Shown here one piece after another: positions 17,966-26,203 of a DNA stretch of 64,000 nucleotides. Within the stretch, counting starts at the first letter, position 1. The number at the start of each line of letters is the position of its first letter. The notes beneath the pieces are model-generated. The model did no database searches and was not told where the DNA came from. It worked only from the letters and a program-made list of their open reading frames with translations. The position numbers were made by a program, and so were the translations under genes. This DNA comes from an uncultured Erythrobacter sp. (GTDB lineage: Bacteria; Pseudomonadota; Alphaproteobacteria; Sphingomonadales; Sphingomonadaceae): contig CANLVN010000001.1 of NCBI GenBank assembly GCA_947494705.1, forward strand, positions 744,001 to 808,000. The letters run 5' to 3'.

Positions 17966-18502
17966 ATGGCCGACCAATCCGCCACCATCATCCCGCTTTC
18001 GGCGGTAGAGCCCGACATGATCGAGGCGCTGCTCGACCGTGCCTTCGGCGAAGACAGGCATGGCCGCACCGCCTATCGCATCCGCACAGGCATGGACTGG
18101 CTCGAAGCGCTCAGCTTTGCCGCGATGGACGAAGACGACATGCTGGTCGGCACGATACAGTGCTGGCCCGTCGCGCTGATCGATCCGAAGGGGCGCGCCG
18201 TGCCCCTGGTGATGGTAGGCCCTGTTGCTGTCGTACCCGAACGGCAGGGCGAAGGCTTTGGCATCGCTCTGATGCTGGCAATGCTCGATGCAGAGCGGCG
18301 AATGGCTGCCGATGGCGCAGCTTCACTGGCGCAGGTGCTGATCGGCGATGCGGATTATTACGGGCGCTGGGGTTTCAGTTCGGCCGCGACCGGCGGATGG
18401 CGCTGTCCCGGCCCGTTCGAGCAGGACCGGCTGCTGGCGCGCGGCCCTGCGCTGGCCGCGATGCCGGCGGAGGGAATGCTCGCCCCTTGGCCCACCGAAT
18501 AG
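17966..18502 (+). CDS. GNAT family N-acetyltransferase
   Basis: I use the ATG at 17966 (MADQSATIIPLSAVEPD) over an upstream in-frame ATG at 17927 because the GNAT domain begins just after it. The 178 residues show the acetyl-CoA loop in motif A (VAVVPERQGEGFGIALMLAML, Q/R-x-x-G-x-G/A), a preceding beta strand and the DADYYGRWGF block common to YhbS-like GNATs. Substrate unknown. A GC-rich hairpin at 17881-17900 separates it from the upstream dehydrogenase. DUF1285, NUDIX and cca genes follow on the same strand and may form one unit. Confidence 0.9.
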   Translation: MADQSATIIPLSAVEPDMIEALLDRAFGEDRHGRTAYRIRTGMDWLEALSFAAMDEDDMLVGTIQCWPVALIDPKGRAVPLVMVGPVAVVPERQGEGFGIALMLAMLDAERRMAADGAASLAQVLIGDADYYGRWGFSSAATGGWRCPGPFEQDRLLARGPALAAMPAEGMLAPWPTE

Positions 18503-18545
18503 CCCTTCACAGGAACACCGGACCCTGCCATCGCATTGTCCATAC

Positions 18546-19094
18546 ATGCCATACGAACCCCCGCCCTATCTCGCCGAACTGACCCTCTCGCAAATCGCCG
18601 AGCAGGTTGCGAACCGCAAGCTGCCCCCGGTCGAAGGGTGGGACCCGCAGAAATCGGGCGACAGCCAGATGCGCATCGCCGCCGATGGCACCTGGTATCA
18701 CGAAGGCTCGCCCATCCGGCGTCAGGCGATGGTGCGCGCCTTTTCCGGCTTGCTGACCCGCGACGACAGCGGCCAGCACTGGCTGGTCACACCGTTCGAG
18801 AAACTGACCATCGAAGTCGAGGACGCCGCCTTTATCGCGGTCGATTGCACGCAGACCGAAGGCGACCTCGCATTCCGCCTGAACACGGACGAACTCGTTA
18901 TTGCGGGTCCCGAAAACCAGTTGCGCGTTGCGGGCGATCCCGAGACGCCCGCGATCTATCTCATGGTACGGCGAGGCTGCGAGGCGCGGCTCAACCGCTC
19001 GACCTATACCCAGCTGGCCGAAATTGCCTTGGAAACGGGCGGGGACGACTGGATCGTGTCGAGCCAGGGCGCGCTGTTCCCGCTAAAAGGCTGA
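18546..19094 (+). CDS. DUF1285 domain protein
   Basis: This 182-residue protein starts at the ATG at 18546 (MPYEPPPYLAELTLSQIAEQ). It matches the DUF1285 pattern: LPPVEGWDPQKSGDSQMRIAADGTW, then YHEGSPIRRQAMVRAFSGLL, HWLVTPFEKLTIEVEDAAF and NTDELVIAG. The family is widespread in proteobacteria, with a solved two-domain fold and no firmly known function. It stands 43 nt after the GNAT gene and 4 nt before the NUDIX gene, an arrangement consistent with an operon. Confidence 0.93.
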   Translation: MPYEPPPYLAELTLSQIAEQVANRKLPPVEGWDPQKSGDSQMRIAADGTWYHEGSPIRRQAMVRAFSGLLTRDDSGQHWLVTPFEKLTIEVEDAAFIAVDCTQTEGDLAFRLNTDELVIAGPENQLRVAGDPETPAIYLMVRRGCEARLNRSTYTQLAEIALETGGDDWIVSSQGALFPLKG

Positions 19095-19098
19095 TGGT

Positions 19099-19719
19099 TT
19101 GAGCGATCTGTTCGACAGACTGAGCGCACTGTTCGAAGACGGCCATGCGCGCGATGTCGAGGGGCTTATCACCGATATCAGCTTCACCGACCCTGAGCGC
19201 GCCACCGATGCGGCGGTCCTGATCGCGGTGGTCGAGCGAGAGCCGGAACCCGGCATCATCCTGACCCAACGCCCCAATTCGATGCGCGATCATCCCGGAC
19301 AGGTCGCATTTCCAGGCGGCAAGCTCGAACCGGGAGAGGATGCTGTGACCGGCGCGCTGCGCGAGGCAGAGGAGGAGCTCGCCATCCCGCCGCAGGCCGT
19401 GCGGGTGATTGGCACCAGCGACCTCTATCACACCGGCACCGGCTTCGCGGTGACCCCGGTGCTGGGCGTGGTACAGCCCGACCTTGCCATCACCCCCGAC
19501 CCGCGCGAGGTCGCCGCATGGTTCGAAGCGCCCGTTTCCCTGCTGCTCGACCCCGACAGCTGGACCGAGCGCAGCGCCACGTGGAAGGGGCGGAAGCGCC
19601 GCTATCTCGACATGGATTACGAAGGCTTCCGTATCTGGGGTGTAACCGCAGCGATCATCGCGAACCTGGCAAAGCGGGTGGATGTGAACAGATTAAGATC
19701 CAGTCGTGGCTCGCCCTGA
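19099..19719 (+). CDS. CoA pyrophosphatase (NUDIX hydrolase)
   Basis: This 206-residue NUDIX enzyme of the NudL type has the CoA-pyrophosphatase signature LTQRPNSMRDHPGQVAFPGG followed by the Nudix box (G-KLEPG-E, seven residues, REAEEEL), which binds Mg2+. It starts at a TTG with AAAGG 8 nt upstream. The nearby ATG at 19094 meets a stop after one codon. The last residues (RSSRGSP) and the stop TGA lie at the edge of a palindromic repeat (19711-19796), so the repeat supplies the end of the gene. Confidence 0.92.
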   Translation: MSDLFDRLSALFEDGHARDVEGLITDISFTDPERATDAAVLIAVVEREPEPGIILTQRPNSMRDHPGQVAFPGGKLEPGEDAVTGALREAEEELAIPPQAVRVIGTSDLYHTGTGFAVTPVLGVVQPDLAITPDPREVAAWFEAPVSLLLDPDSWTERSATWKGRKRRYLDMDYEGFRIWGVTAAIIANLAKRVDVNRLRSSRGSP

Positions 19720-19796
19720 GCTTGTCGAAGGACCGCTTTATCTTCTAGCGGGGCAAGACGAGAAGGACGATCCTTCGAAAAGCTCGGGATGAGCGG
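19711..19796. repeat. dispersed palindromic repeat (TGAGCTTGTCGAAGG family), copy 1
   Basis: The arms TGAGCTTGTCGAAGGA (from 19717) and TCCTTCGAAAAGCTCGGGA (from 19771) are near inverted copies separated by about 40 bp. The same core occurs in a longer palindrome at 63634-63750. The element fills the whole space between the NUDIX stop and the GTG start of the CCA transferase. It looks like a REP-type intergenic element that may fold in RNA or serve as a mobile palindrome. Confidence 0.75.
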
Positions 19797-19798
19797 GT

Positions 19799-20980
19799 GT
19801 GGAAATAGAAGCTCTGAAACACGCAGACTGGCCCCGGCGCGACGGCCTCGCCGCGCTTTCGGCTGCGCTCGGCGCTCAGCACATACGCTGGGTCGGCGGC
19901 GCGGTGCGTGACACCTTGCTCGGCGTTGCGGTCCACGATGTCGATTGCGCCACGACCCACACCCCGGACCGTGTCATCGACCTGTGCGGTGAAGCGGGCA
20001 TCCGCACGGTTCCCACCGGGATCGACCACGGCACCGTGACCGCGATCCTCGAAGACGGGCCGGTCGAAGTCACGACCCTGCGCCACGACGTCTCGACCGA
20101 CGGCCGCCGTGCCACGGTGCGCTTTGCCAGCGACTGGCGAGAGGACGCCGCACGGCGCGATTTCACCATCAATGCGCTCTATGCCCATCCCGAGACACTC
20201 GAGATATCCGACTATTTCGGCGGGCTCGAAGACCTCGCCGCGCGCCGGGTGCGGTTCATCGGCGACGCGCGTGAGCGGATCGCGGAGGACCACCTGCGGA
20301 TCCTGCGCTACTACCGTTTCCAAGCCCGCTTCGGAGCCGCGCTCGACGAAGAAGCCGAAGATGCCTGCGCCGAGATGGCCGCGACCCTCAAGGGTTTGAG
20401 CCGCGAACGGGTGGCGGACGAAATGCTGCGGCTCCTCGCGCTCACCGACCCGGGCGACACGGTCCGGCGGATGTTCGATCGGGGCGTGCTGGGCGTTATC
20501 CTGCCAGAGACTTGCCGCGCGCATGTGAAGGCGCTCAGCGACCTGATAGCGCGCGAGGCCGTGCAGGGAATCGAGGGCGATCCGGTGCGTCGCCTCGCCG
20601 CGTTGCTGCCGCCATCGCCGGACGTTGCCGAAACCGTCGCCGCGAGGCTTCGGCTGTCAAAGGCGCAGCGTGGGCGGCTGGTCGATGCAGCTGAGCGGGT
20701 CGGTGACGACGCCGCCAATCCAAAGGCGCTGGCCTATCGCCTCGGTACTGCGGGAGCGGTCGACCGGCTTCTCTTGCTGGCAGAAGATGCCGCGCCAGTC
20801 GCAGGATGGACCCCGCCCACCTTTCCGCTCAAGGGCGGGACGATTGTCTCTCGCGGGGTTGCAGCAGGGCCGCAGGTTGCACAGGTGCTGCGCGCGGTCG
20901 AGCGCCGGTGGGTTGCGGAAGGTTTTCCGGACGAGGCTCGCGTCATGGCGCTGCTCGACGACGAGCTTGCGCAGTTCTGA
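19799..20980 (+). CDS. cca: CCA tRNA nucleotidyltransferase
   Basis: This enzyme adds or repairs the 3' CCA end of tRNAs. The 393 residues show the class II polymerase-beta-like head: IRWVGGAVRDTLLG, DVDCATTHTPD (metal carboxylates), RHDVSTDGRRATV and RRDFTINALYA. The neck and body follow (GDARERIAEDHLRILRYYRF). The start is a GTG immediately after the palindromic repeat; no ATG gives the conserved N-terminus. Encoded tRNA-Val at 52096 already carries CCA, so here the enzyme may mainly repair ends. Confidence 0.93.
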   Translation: MEIEALKHADWPRRDGLAALSAALGAQHIRWVGGAVRDTLLGVAVHDVDCATTHTPDRVIDLCGEAGIRTVPTGIDHGTVTAILEDGPVEVTTLRHDVSTDGRRATVRFASDWREDAARRDFTINALYAHPETLEISDYFGGLEDLAARRVRFIGDARERIAEDHLRILRYYRFQARFGAALDEEAEDACAEMAATLKGLSRERVADEMLRLLALTDPGDTVRRMFDRGVLGVILPETCRAHVKALSDLIAREAVQGIEGDPVRRLAALLPPSPDVAETVAARLRLSKAQRGRLVDAAERVGDDAANPKALAYRLGTAGAVDRLLLLAEDAAPVAGWTPPTFPLKGGTIVSRGVAAGPQVAQVLRAVERRWVAEGFPDEARVMALLDDELAQF

Positions 20981-21228
20981 AACATTCTGGAAGCCGAACT
21001 TTGCGTTAAGGTGTGCTTCACGCACTGACCTGTAGGTAAGAAGAACAAGTCACGCACTTGTCTTATGAGTTCGGCCTCCTTAGGGAACCGAACGCGTGCG
21101 TTGGCCTTTTTATGGTCGTGCGCTTCCATCAAGGTTGGCTTTGCCCTTTGGCTTGGCGTCCTCTCTCGCGCAGTGCACTCGTGCACCTCTCGCGGCCCGA
21201 CGAACTTTAAATGGAGACTGGAAAAATC
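20981..21228 (+). promoter_or_regulatory. structured leader ahead of an exported-protein gene
   Basis: Three possible stems occur in this 248-bp gap. Stem A is at 21041-21064 (ACAAGT with ACTTGT, loop CACGC). Stem B is at 21069-21093 (GTTCGG with CCGAAC). Stem C is at 21088-21105 (CCGAACG with CGTTGG, one bulge) and is followed by TTTTT at 21107-21111. B and C share bases 21088-21093, so they exclude each other, as in an attenuator. A 32-codon ATG frame (21112-21210, TAA just before the next gene's ribosome site) follows the T-tract but has no ribosome site of its own. Stem A with B could instead simply end the cca transcript. Confidence 0.45.
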
Positions 21229-21843
21229 ATGAACCTCTCGAAGCTGGCCATGCTGGCCGCCGCACCCGCAATGATCGCAATGGCACCTTTCGCTGCAAGC
21301 GCTCAGGACGTCGGAACCACCGTGTACGGCAATGACGACGCCGCGATCGGCACCGTCACCGCCAATGCCGAAGGTATCGTCACCGTCGACACCGGCAAGC
21401 ACAAGGCTCCCCTGCCCGCCAACCTCCTCGCCGAGCGTGAAGGCCAGTGGACCGTCAACGCCACCAAGGCACAGATCGACGGCATGATGGACCAGCAGGT
21501 TGCCAAGGCAAACGCTGCACGCGACGCCGCGCTCGTCAAAGGTGCGACCGTGATGAGCGCCGATGGCATGCCTGTCGGCACGATCTACACGATCGACACC
21601 GAGAACATGGTCATCATCAAGAGCGATGCCGGCATCGTGACGCTGGAGCGCAAGAGCTTCGCCGCCGATCCCAACGGCACCCTGATGGTGCTTTACTCGG
21701 CCGCCGACATCGCCGCGAACACCACCGAAGTTCCCGAAGGCGCCGAAATCCTGACCCCGGCACAGGCACGCGCCAAGGAAGCCGGCACGGAAGCCGAAAC
21801 CGCTTCCGCATCGGACGAGGAAGCTTCGTCCGCGAGCATGTAA
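21229..21843 (+). CDS. exported protein with two PRC-barrel-like repeats
   Basis: The 204-residue product starts at 21229 with a signal peptide (MNLSKLAMLAAAPAMIAMAPFAASA, then QDVG). The mature part contains two similar halves, one around VYGNDDAAIGTVTANAEGIVTVDTG and one around MSADGMPVGTIYTIDTENMVIIKSD. Each reads as short beta strands like a PRC-barrel-type fold. The C-terminal 30 residues are acidic and low in complexity (Ala/Glu/Ser). It has a long upstream leader and a strong terminator of its own, so it is probably monocistronic and well expressed. Function unknown. Confidence 0.75.
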   Translation: MNLSKLAMLAAAPAMIAMAPFAASAQDVGTTVYGNDDAAIGTVTANAEGIVTVDTGKHKAPLPANLLAEREGQWTVNATKAQIDGMMDQQVAKANAARDAALVKGATVMSADGMPVGTIYTIDTENMVIIKSDAGIVTLERKSFAADPNGTLMVLYSAADIAANTTEVPEGAEILTPAQARAKEAGTEAETASASDEEASSASM

Positions 21844-21884
21844 TACGCTGACACAGCGAAGGTCCTCATCGGGGACCATCAAGG

Positions 21885-21919
21885 AACCGCGCTCATCGGG
21901 GATGGTGAGCGCGGTTTTT
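21885..21919 (+). terminator. rho-independent terminator
   Basis: A perfect 10-bp stem (ACCGCGCTCA at 21886-21895 with TGAGCGCGGT at 21906-21915) and a 10-nt loop are followed by TTTT. It sits 42 nt past the stop of the exported-protein gene and faces the end of parC, which is convergent. On the minus strand the stem is preceded by AAAA, so it may work in both directions. Confidence 0.9.
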
Positions 21920-21966
21920 GATTCCTCGGTTAGCGAAGGCGCTTGCCCGGAGGGACGAGCGGAAAG

Positions 21967-24258
21967 CTAGAACCGATTATCCTTCGGGAAGCCCTGAGGA
22001 GGCATCCGGCCTGCCGCGCCGCGCGCGACCTTCCATTGCCAGATGTCGTTTTCGGTCCGGGTGCGCTCGCCCGATCCGCCCATCTGCCAGCTCAGGCCCT
22101 CGGCCAGCACGAAGGTCGTCGCATCGGACAGTCCGCCATCGCGATAGCGTTGCAACATAACGCCCTGCCCGCGCGCCATGACCGGCATTTCCTCGATGTT
22201 GAAGACGATCAGCTTGCGGTTCTCACCCACGGCGGCGACGTGGTCGTGGCCTTCGGGCACTTCGCGGATCACCTGAAGTTTTGCATCGCCCTTCAGGTTG
22301 ACGACCTGCTTGCCCTTCTTCGTCTCGGCCAGCAACTCGCCGGTTTCGGCGAGGAAGCCCTTGCCGTTGCTCGACGCGAGCAGCAGGCGACCGCCATCCT
22401 TGTGCACCAGCATCGCAGCGATGCTCGTTTCGGCGGGCAGGTCGATCATCGTGCGCACCGGCTCGCCAAAGCCGCGCGCGCCGGGCAGCTTGTCTGCGCC
22501 CAGCGTGTAGAACCGCCCGTCGCTGCCGGCGATCAGCAGCTTGTCGGTCGTCTGCGCATGGAGGATAAATGCAAGCGCATCGCCCTCCTTGTACTTGAAT
22601 TCCTGGTCGAGCGGCACGTGGCCCGAGGCAGCGCGGATCCAGCCTTTCTGGCTGAGGATTACCGTCACCGGCGCCTTCTCGATCATGGCGTCCATGCTGA
22701 ACTCGACCGTCGTGGCCGCTTCCTCGATCCGGGTGCGACGCTTGCCGAGTGCGGTGTCTTCGGCATAATCCTTGCGCAGGTTTCGCAGGTCTTTCTTGAG
22801 CCGCGTGCGCTGGCGCGCAGGGCTTTCGAGCAGCTTGTTCAGCTCCTCCTGCTCGGCCAGCAGGTCGGTCTTCTCCTGGCGCAGCTCCATCTCTTCCAGC
22901 TTGCGCAAAGACCGCAGCCGCATGTTGAGGATCGCCTCGGCCTGCCGGTCGGTGAGGCTGAACTCCGCCATCATCACTTGTTTCGGCTCATCCTCGTAAC
23001 GGATGATCTCGATAACCCTGTCGAGGTTGAGGAAGGCAGTGATGTAGCCTTCGACCAGTTCCAGCCGCTTCTCGATCTGGTCGAGCCGGTGCTGGGTGCG
23101 GCGTTGCAGGATCTCGATCTGCGCGGCGGTCCAGTTGCCGAGCAGTTCCTTCAGCCCCATGACCATCGGCGTGCGCGTCGCGTCGAGCACGTTCATGTTG
23201 AGCCCGAAGCGGGTCTCCATGTCGGTCAGCTTGAAGAGGCTCTCCTTGAGCAGTTCCGGATCGACATTGCGGGTGCGCGGGACCAGCACGATGCGGATGC
23301 TCTCGTCGCTTTCGTCGCGCACGTCTTCGAGGATCGGCAGCTTCTTGTCGGCAATCGCCTGTGCGATCTGTTCGATCAGCTTGCCCTTGGCGACCTGGTA
23401 CGGGATCTGCGTGATGACGAGCTGCCATTGTCCCCCGCCCAGCCGCTCGATCCCTGCTGCCTGATCCTCGGCGCTCGCCGCTTCCGGCGCGTGGAAGACA
23501 CCGCGCAAACGGAAGGACCCGCGTCCGGTGCGATAGGCTTCGCTCAGGACCTCAGCGCTGTCGATGATGTGTCCGCCGGTCGCGAAGTCCGGCCCCGGCA
23601 TCAGCTCCATCAACCGCTCATGCTCGACATGCGGATTGTCGATCAGCTCCAGCGTCGCGTCGATCACCTCGGCAACATTGTGACTGGGGACATTGGTCGC
23701 CATCCCCACAGCGATCCCGCTGGCCCCGTTGCCGAGCAGGTTGGGGAACAGGCCGGGCATCAGCTCGGGTTCCTGTTCCTCGCCATTATAGGTCGGGATG
23801 AAATCTACCGTGCCCGCGTCCAGCCCTTCCATGAGCTGCATCGCGGTCTTGGTCAGGCGCGCCTCGGTATAGCGATAGGCGGCGGCGTTATCGCCATCGA
23901 CATTGCCGAAGTTCCCCTGCCCCTCGACCAGTGGATAGCGCAGCGAGAAATCCTGCGCGAGGCGGACCATCGCATCATAGGCGGCGGTGTCGCCATGCGG
24001 GTGATATTTGCCGATTACCTCGCCCACCACGCGCGCGGACTTCTTGAAGCCGCTGGATGGATCGAGCTTGAGCTGCCGCATGGTCCATAGCAGGCGGCGG
24101 TGAACCGGCTTCAGCCCGTCTCGAAGGTCAGGCAGCGAACGCGCGGTAATGGTCGAAAGCGCATAGACGAGATAGCGCTCGGACAGGGCGGCATCGAAGG
24201 GTGCATCGACAATCGCGTCGAAGGGATCGGAATCGTCTTGGGTGGTCGGATCGGACAT
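21967..24258 (-). CDS. parC: DNA topoisomerase IV subunit A
   Basis: ParC decatenates daughter chromosomes together with ParE. The 763 residues open with the GyrA/ParC core: [54 protein letters not shown] and the catalytic Tyr130 in YRYTEARL. A coiled-coil gate region and a short C-terminal beta-pinwheel follow; the length fits ParC rather than the longer GyrA. At the quinolone-determining positions equivalent to E. coli Ser80 and Glu84 it has Thr91 and Asp95. parE is not in the window. A long open frame on the opposite strand is a GC-driven shadow. Confidence 0.96.
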   Translation of the reverse strand: MSDPTTQDDSDPFDAIVDAPFDAALSERYLVYALSTITARSLPDLRDGLKPVHRRLLWTMRQLKLDPSSGFKKSARVVGEVIGKYHPHGDTAAYDAMVRLAQDFSLRYPLVEGQGNFGNVDGDNAAAYRYTEARLTKTAMQLMEGLDAGTVDFIPTYNGEEQEPELMPGLFPNLLGNGASGIAVGMATNVPSHNVAEVIDATLELIDNPHVEHERLMELMPGPDFATGGHIIDSAEVLSEAYRTGRGSFRLRGVFHAPEAASAEDQAAGIERLGGGQWQLVITQIPYQVAKGKLIEQIAQAIADKKLPILEDVRDESDESIRIVLVPRTRNVDPELLKESLFKLTDMETRFGLNMNVLDATRTPMVMGLKELLGNWTAAQIEILQRRTQHRLDQIEKRLELVEGYITAFLNLDRVIEIIRYEDEPKQVMMAEFSLTDRQAEAILNMRLRSLRKLEEMELRQEKTDLLAEQEELNKLLESPARQRTRLKKDLRNLRKDYAEDTALGKRRTRIEEAATTVEFSMDAMIEKAPVTVILSQKGWIRAASGHVPLDQEFKYKEGDALAFILHAQTTDKLLIAGSDGRFYTLGADKLPGARGFGEPVRTMIDLPAETSIAAMLVHKDGGRLLLASSNGKGFLAETGELLAETKKGKQVVNLKGDAKLQVIREVPEGHDHVAAVGENRKLIVFNIEEMPVMARGQGVMLQRYRDGGLSDATTFVLAEGLSWQMGGSGERTRTENDIWQWKVARGAAGRMPPQGFPKDNRF

Positions 24259-24320
24259 CCTCTCCGCTTAGCAACGAGGCGGCCACGCGGGGAGAGGCGT
24301 TTCCACAGCCTTGGAACGAA

Positions 24321-24353
24321 AAGGGCGCGAGGACCAGATCGGTCCCCGCGCCC
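24321..24353 (-). terminator. terminator of the FKBP isomerase gene
   Basis: Thirteen-nt arms at 24323-24335 and 24341-24353 pair with one G-U in minus-strand RNA, where plus-strand RNA would have an A-C mismatch. On the minus strand the stem is followed by TTTTCG. It lies 23 nt past the stop at 24377. Confidence 0.85.
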
Positions 24354-24376
24354 TTCGCGTGTTCAGGTTGCGTCGA

Positions 24377-24814
24377 TCAGGCGGCTTGCTTGATCTCGAC
24401 CAGCGTGAGGTCGAAGGTCAGGTCTTCGCCGGCCAGCGGGTGGTTGCCGTCGGCCTTGATCGCGGTATCGCCCACTTCGACGATGGTCAGCTGCATCTGC
24501 TGCCCGTCCTGCTGCTGCGCAGTCAGGGTCATGCCCGGCTGCGGCTGCGCATCGGCGGGCAGGTTGTCGCGCGGAATGTCGATGACGAGTTCGTCACGAC
24601 GCGGGCCGAAAGCGTGCTCGGCATCGATCGTAACCTTCTGCTCGTTGCCGACTTCCATGCTGGTCAGCGCTTCCTCAATCTGCGGGAAGATCTGCGCACT
24701 GCCCAGTTCGATGAGCTGCGGCCCCTGTTCCTGGGTGCCGCCGACGACGGTGCCGGCTTCGTTGGTGACGGTGTAGGTGATGGCGACGGTGTCGCCGGTC
24801 TTTGCGGTGCTCAT
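24377..24814 (-). CDS. FKBP-type peptidyl-prolyl cis-trans isomerase (SlyD/FkpB-like)
   Basis: The 145 residues begin AKTGDTVAITYTVTNEAGTVV and include QLIELGSAQIFPQIEEALTSMEVG, the split FKBP domain. An inserted IF (chaperone) domain follows (FGPRRDELVIDIPRDNLP to ADGNHPLAGEDLTFDLTLVEI), as in SlyD and FkpB. No His-rich metal-binding tail is present, unlike E. coli SlyD. It is predicted to be cytoplasmic and to help proline isomerisation and folding. The gene stands alone with its own terminator. Confidence 0.93.
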   Translation of the reverse strand: MSTAKTGDTVAITYTVTNEAGTVVGGTQEQGPQLIELGSAQIFPQIEEALTSMEVGNEQKVTIDAEHAFGPRRDELVIDIPRDNLPADAQPQPGMTLTAQQQDGQQMQLTIVEVGDTAIKADGNHPLAGEDLTFDLTLVEIKQAA

Positions 24815-25211
24815 GATCGATTCCTTGTGATTTCGTTCTGAACGGTTTCGCTCGGGAGAGGTGCGCGGATTTCGCGCGGCGAATTACGCACGCGGGGGTG
24901 CGGGAGGCAGGACGCCTCGCTTTTCACGCGCGAGTCTCGCAACCGCAGGGCGCGAAGTCAATTGCTGTGGCCCGCTTCGTCCGAGCGCATGCCCTGCCTG
25001 CCGATGTTCCCGTAGCGATCTTGCCGCAAGGCAAGGGAAGTCGAGGCCTTCATCGGTTCTCCGGAGAATCGAAAGTGCGAGAACGATAGGCATTGATGGC
25101 TCTGGCGCGGCTCATGCGCCCCGGCGCACATGCGCGTCCGTTCATCGTTCCACCGGAACGATTGCCACTCCCGACCGTAGATAAATTAAAGCAATTACAA
25201 GGAGATAATTT
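24815..25211. other. intergenic region with divergent promoters
   Basis: This 397-bp gap lies between the divergently transcribed FKBP and PfpI-family genes. No credible gene is seen: three short frames have no ribosome site or family likeness. It contains a perfect palindrome TCGTTCC-ACC-GGAACGA at 25145-25161, whose right arm is the -35 of a possible EcfG promoter, and short inverted repeats around 25113-25130 (GCGCATGAGC-like). The AT-rich stretch just before 25212 contains the ribosome site AAGGAG. Confidence 0.5.
25155..25179 (+). promoter_or_regulatory. candidate EcfG (general stress sigma) promoter
   Basis: GGAAC (25155-25159), a 16-bp spacer and CGTA (25176-25179) match the alphaproteobacterial EcfG consensus GGAAC-N16/17-CGTT with one mismatch. 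It places the start of transcription about 25 nt before the ATG at 25212. The downstream PfpI/DJ-1 protein is a plausible stress-response gene. Confidence 0.5.
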
Positions 25212-25757
25212 ATGAAACGCGTACTTATTATCGCGACCAACGGTTTCGAACAATCAGAACTTATGGGCCCGAAGGAGCGGCTCGAAAAGGCTGGAGCAAA
25301 CGTCACCGTCGCAAGCCTTGAAGAAGGCGAGATCAAGGGCTGGGATGACGGCGACTGGGGCGACACGGTCGCAGTCGACGTAACGGTCGATGAAGTCACG
25401 AGCGGCGACTACGATGCGCTTCTCCTGCCCGGCGGACAGATCAACCCCGACATTCTGCGCACCGAATCCAAGGTTGTCGGCCTCATCCGCGCCTTCAACG
25501 ATGCGGGCAAGCCGATTGCAGCCATCTGTCACGCGCCGTGGCTGTTGGTCGAAGCCGACATCGTCAAGGGCAAGACCGTCACAAGCTGGCCTTCGGTCCG
25601 CACCGACCTGCGCAACGCAGGCGGCAACGTGATCGACAGCGAAGCGGCAGTCGATGGCAACCTCATCACCGCGCGCAATCCCGACGACATCCCTGCCTTT
25701 ACCCAGGCATTGATGGACGCGATGGCGATGGAGACGGGCGAACTCGAAAACGCCTGA
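25212..25757 (+). CDS. DJ-1/PfpI family protein (type 1 glutamine amidotransferase-like)
   Basis: The 181 residues start MKRVLIIATNGFEQSELMGP after a strong AAGGAG site. The nucleophile elbow is AAICHAPWLL, with the reactive Cys and adjacent His, and E15-type acidic residues in FEQSEL. This is the PfpI/YhbO branch, whose members act as stress proteins, as deglycases by some reports, or as intracellular proteases. It follows a candidate EcfG promoter and is monocistronic, with a strong terminator behind it. Confidence 0.93.
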   Translation: MKRVLIIATNGFEQSELMGPKERLEKAGANVTVASLEEGEIKGWDDGDWGDTVAVDVTVDEVTSGDYDALLLPGGQINPDILRTESKVVGLIRAFNDAGKPIAAICHAPWLLVEADIVKGKTVTSWPSVRTDLRNAGGNVIDSEAAVDGNLITARNPDDIPAFTQALMDAMAMETGELENA

Positions 25758-25781
25758 TCCGACATTGAAATAAGCGGCTAG

Positions 25782-25830
25782 CCCCGCCGTGCGCCTCACC
25801 CCCCTCCCGGCGCGCGGCGGGGTTTGTTTT
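25782..25830 (+). terminator. rho-independent terminator
   Basis: CCCCGCCG (from 25782) pairs with CGGCGGGG (ending 25822), extended by GCGC/GCGC inside. It is followed by TTTGTTTT. It lies 25 nt past the PfpI-family gene stop. Confidence 0.88.
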
Positions 25831-25867
25831 GCGCGGTTCGTTTTCGTCTTATGCGCAGTTCATCGCG

Positions 25868-26203
25868 CTACATGACGCGGGCATCGACGCTTTCGCCGGG
25901 CACGGTGACGGTGAGGCCGTCCAGCTCGGGTGTAAGCTCGATCTGGCAGGACAACCGCGAGGTGCGCCGCGCACCGGCGGCAAAGTCGAGCATGTCCTCT
26001 TCCTCTTCGCTCGCTTCAGCCAGCCGGTCGAACCATTCGCGCGCGACGATCACATGGCAGGTCGAACATGCCATCTGCCCCTCGCACGTTCCTTCCAATG
26101 GCAGGCCCGCCGCCTGACCCACTCTGAGCAGATTGTCGCCTGCCTCTGCCTCGCAGGACACGGGATTGCCGCGCGGATCGATGAAGGTCACTTTCAGGCT
26201 CAT
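25868..26203 (-). CDS. 2Fe-2S ferredoxin (adrenodoxin type)
   Basis: The 111-residue protein has the four-Cys cluster pattern: C-x5-C-x2-C in GTCEGQMACSTCHVIV and a distal C in RLSCQIELTPELDGL. The acidic stretch AEASEEEEDMLDFA is the partner-binding helix of adrenodoxin-like ferredoxins. Its ATG overlaps the stop of the upstream cysteine desulfurase by 4 nt, so translation is coupled. This resembles IscX/Fdx placement in FeS assembly operons and suggests it supplies electrons for cluster assembly. Confidence 0.94.
   Translation of the reverse strand: MSLKVTFIDPRGNPVSCEAEAGDNLLRVGQAAGLPLEGTCEGQMACSTCHVIVAREWFDRLAEASEEEEDMLDFAAGARRTSRLSCQIELTPELDGLTVTVPGESVDARVM

Noticed and set aside
21112..21210. 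A 32-codon leader peptide gene before the exported-protein gene
   Set aside because: It has an ATG and ends neatly before the next ribosome site, but lacks its own ribosome site and any biased codon run that would support attenuation control.
21943..24090. A 715-codon open frame on the plus strand opposite parC
   Set aside because: It is antisense to a complete, highly conserved gene, has no recognisable motif, and reflects the low stop frequency of GC-rich codon patterns.
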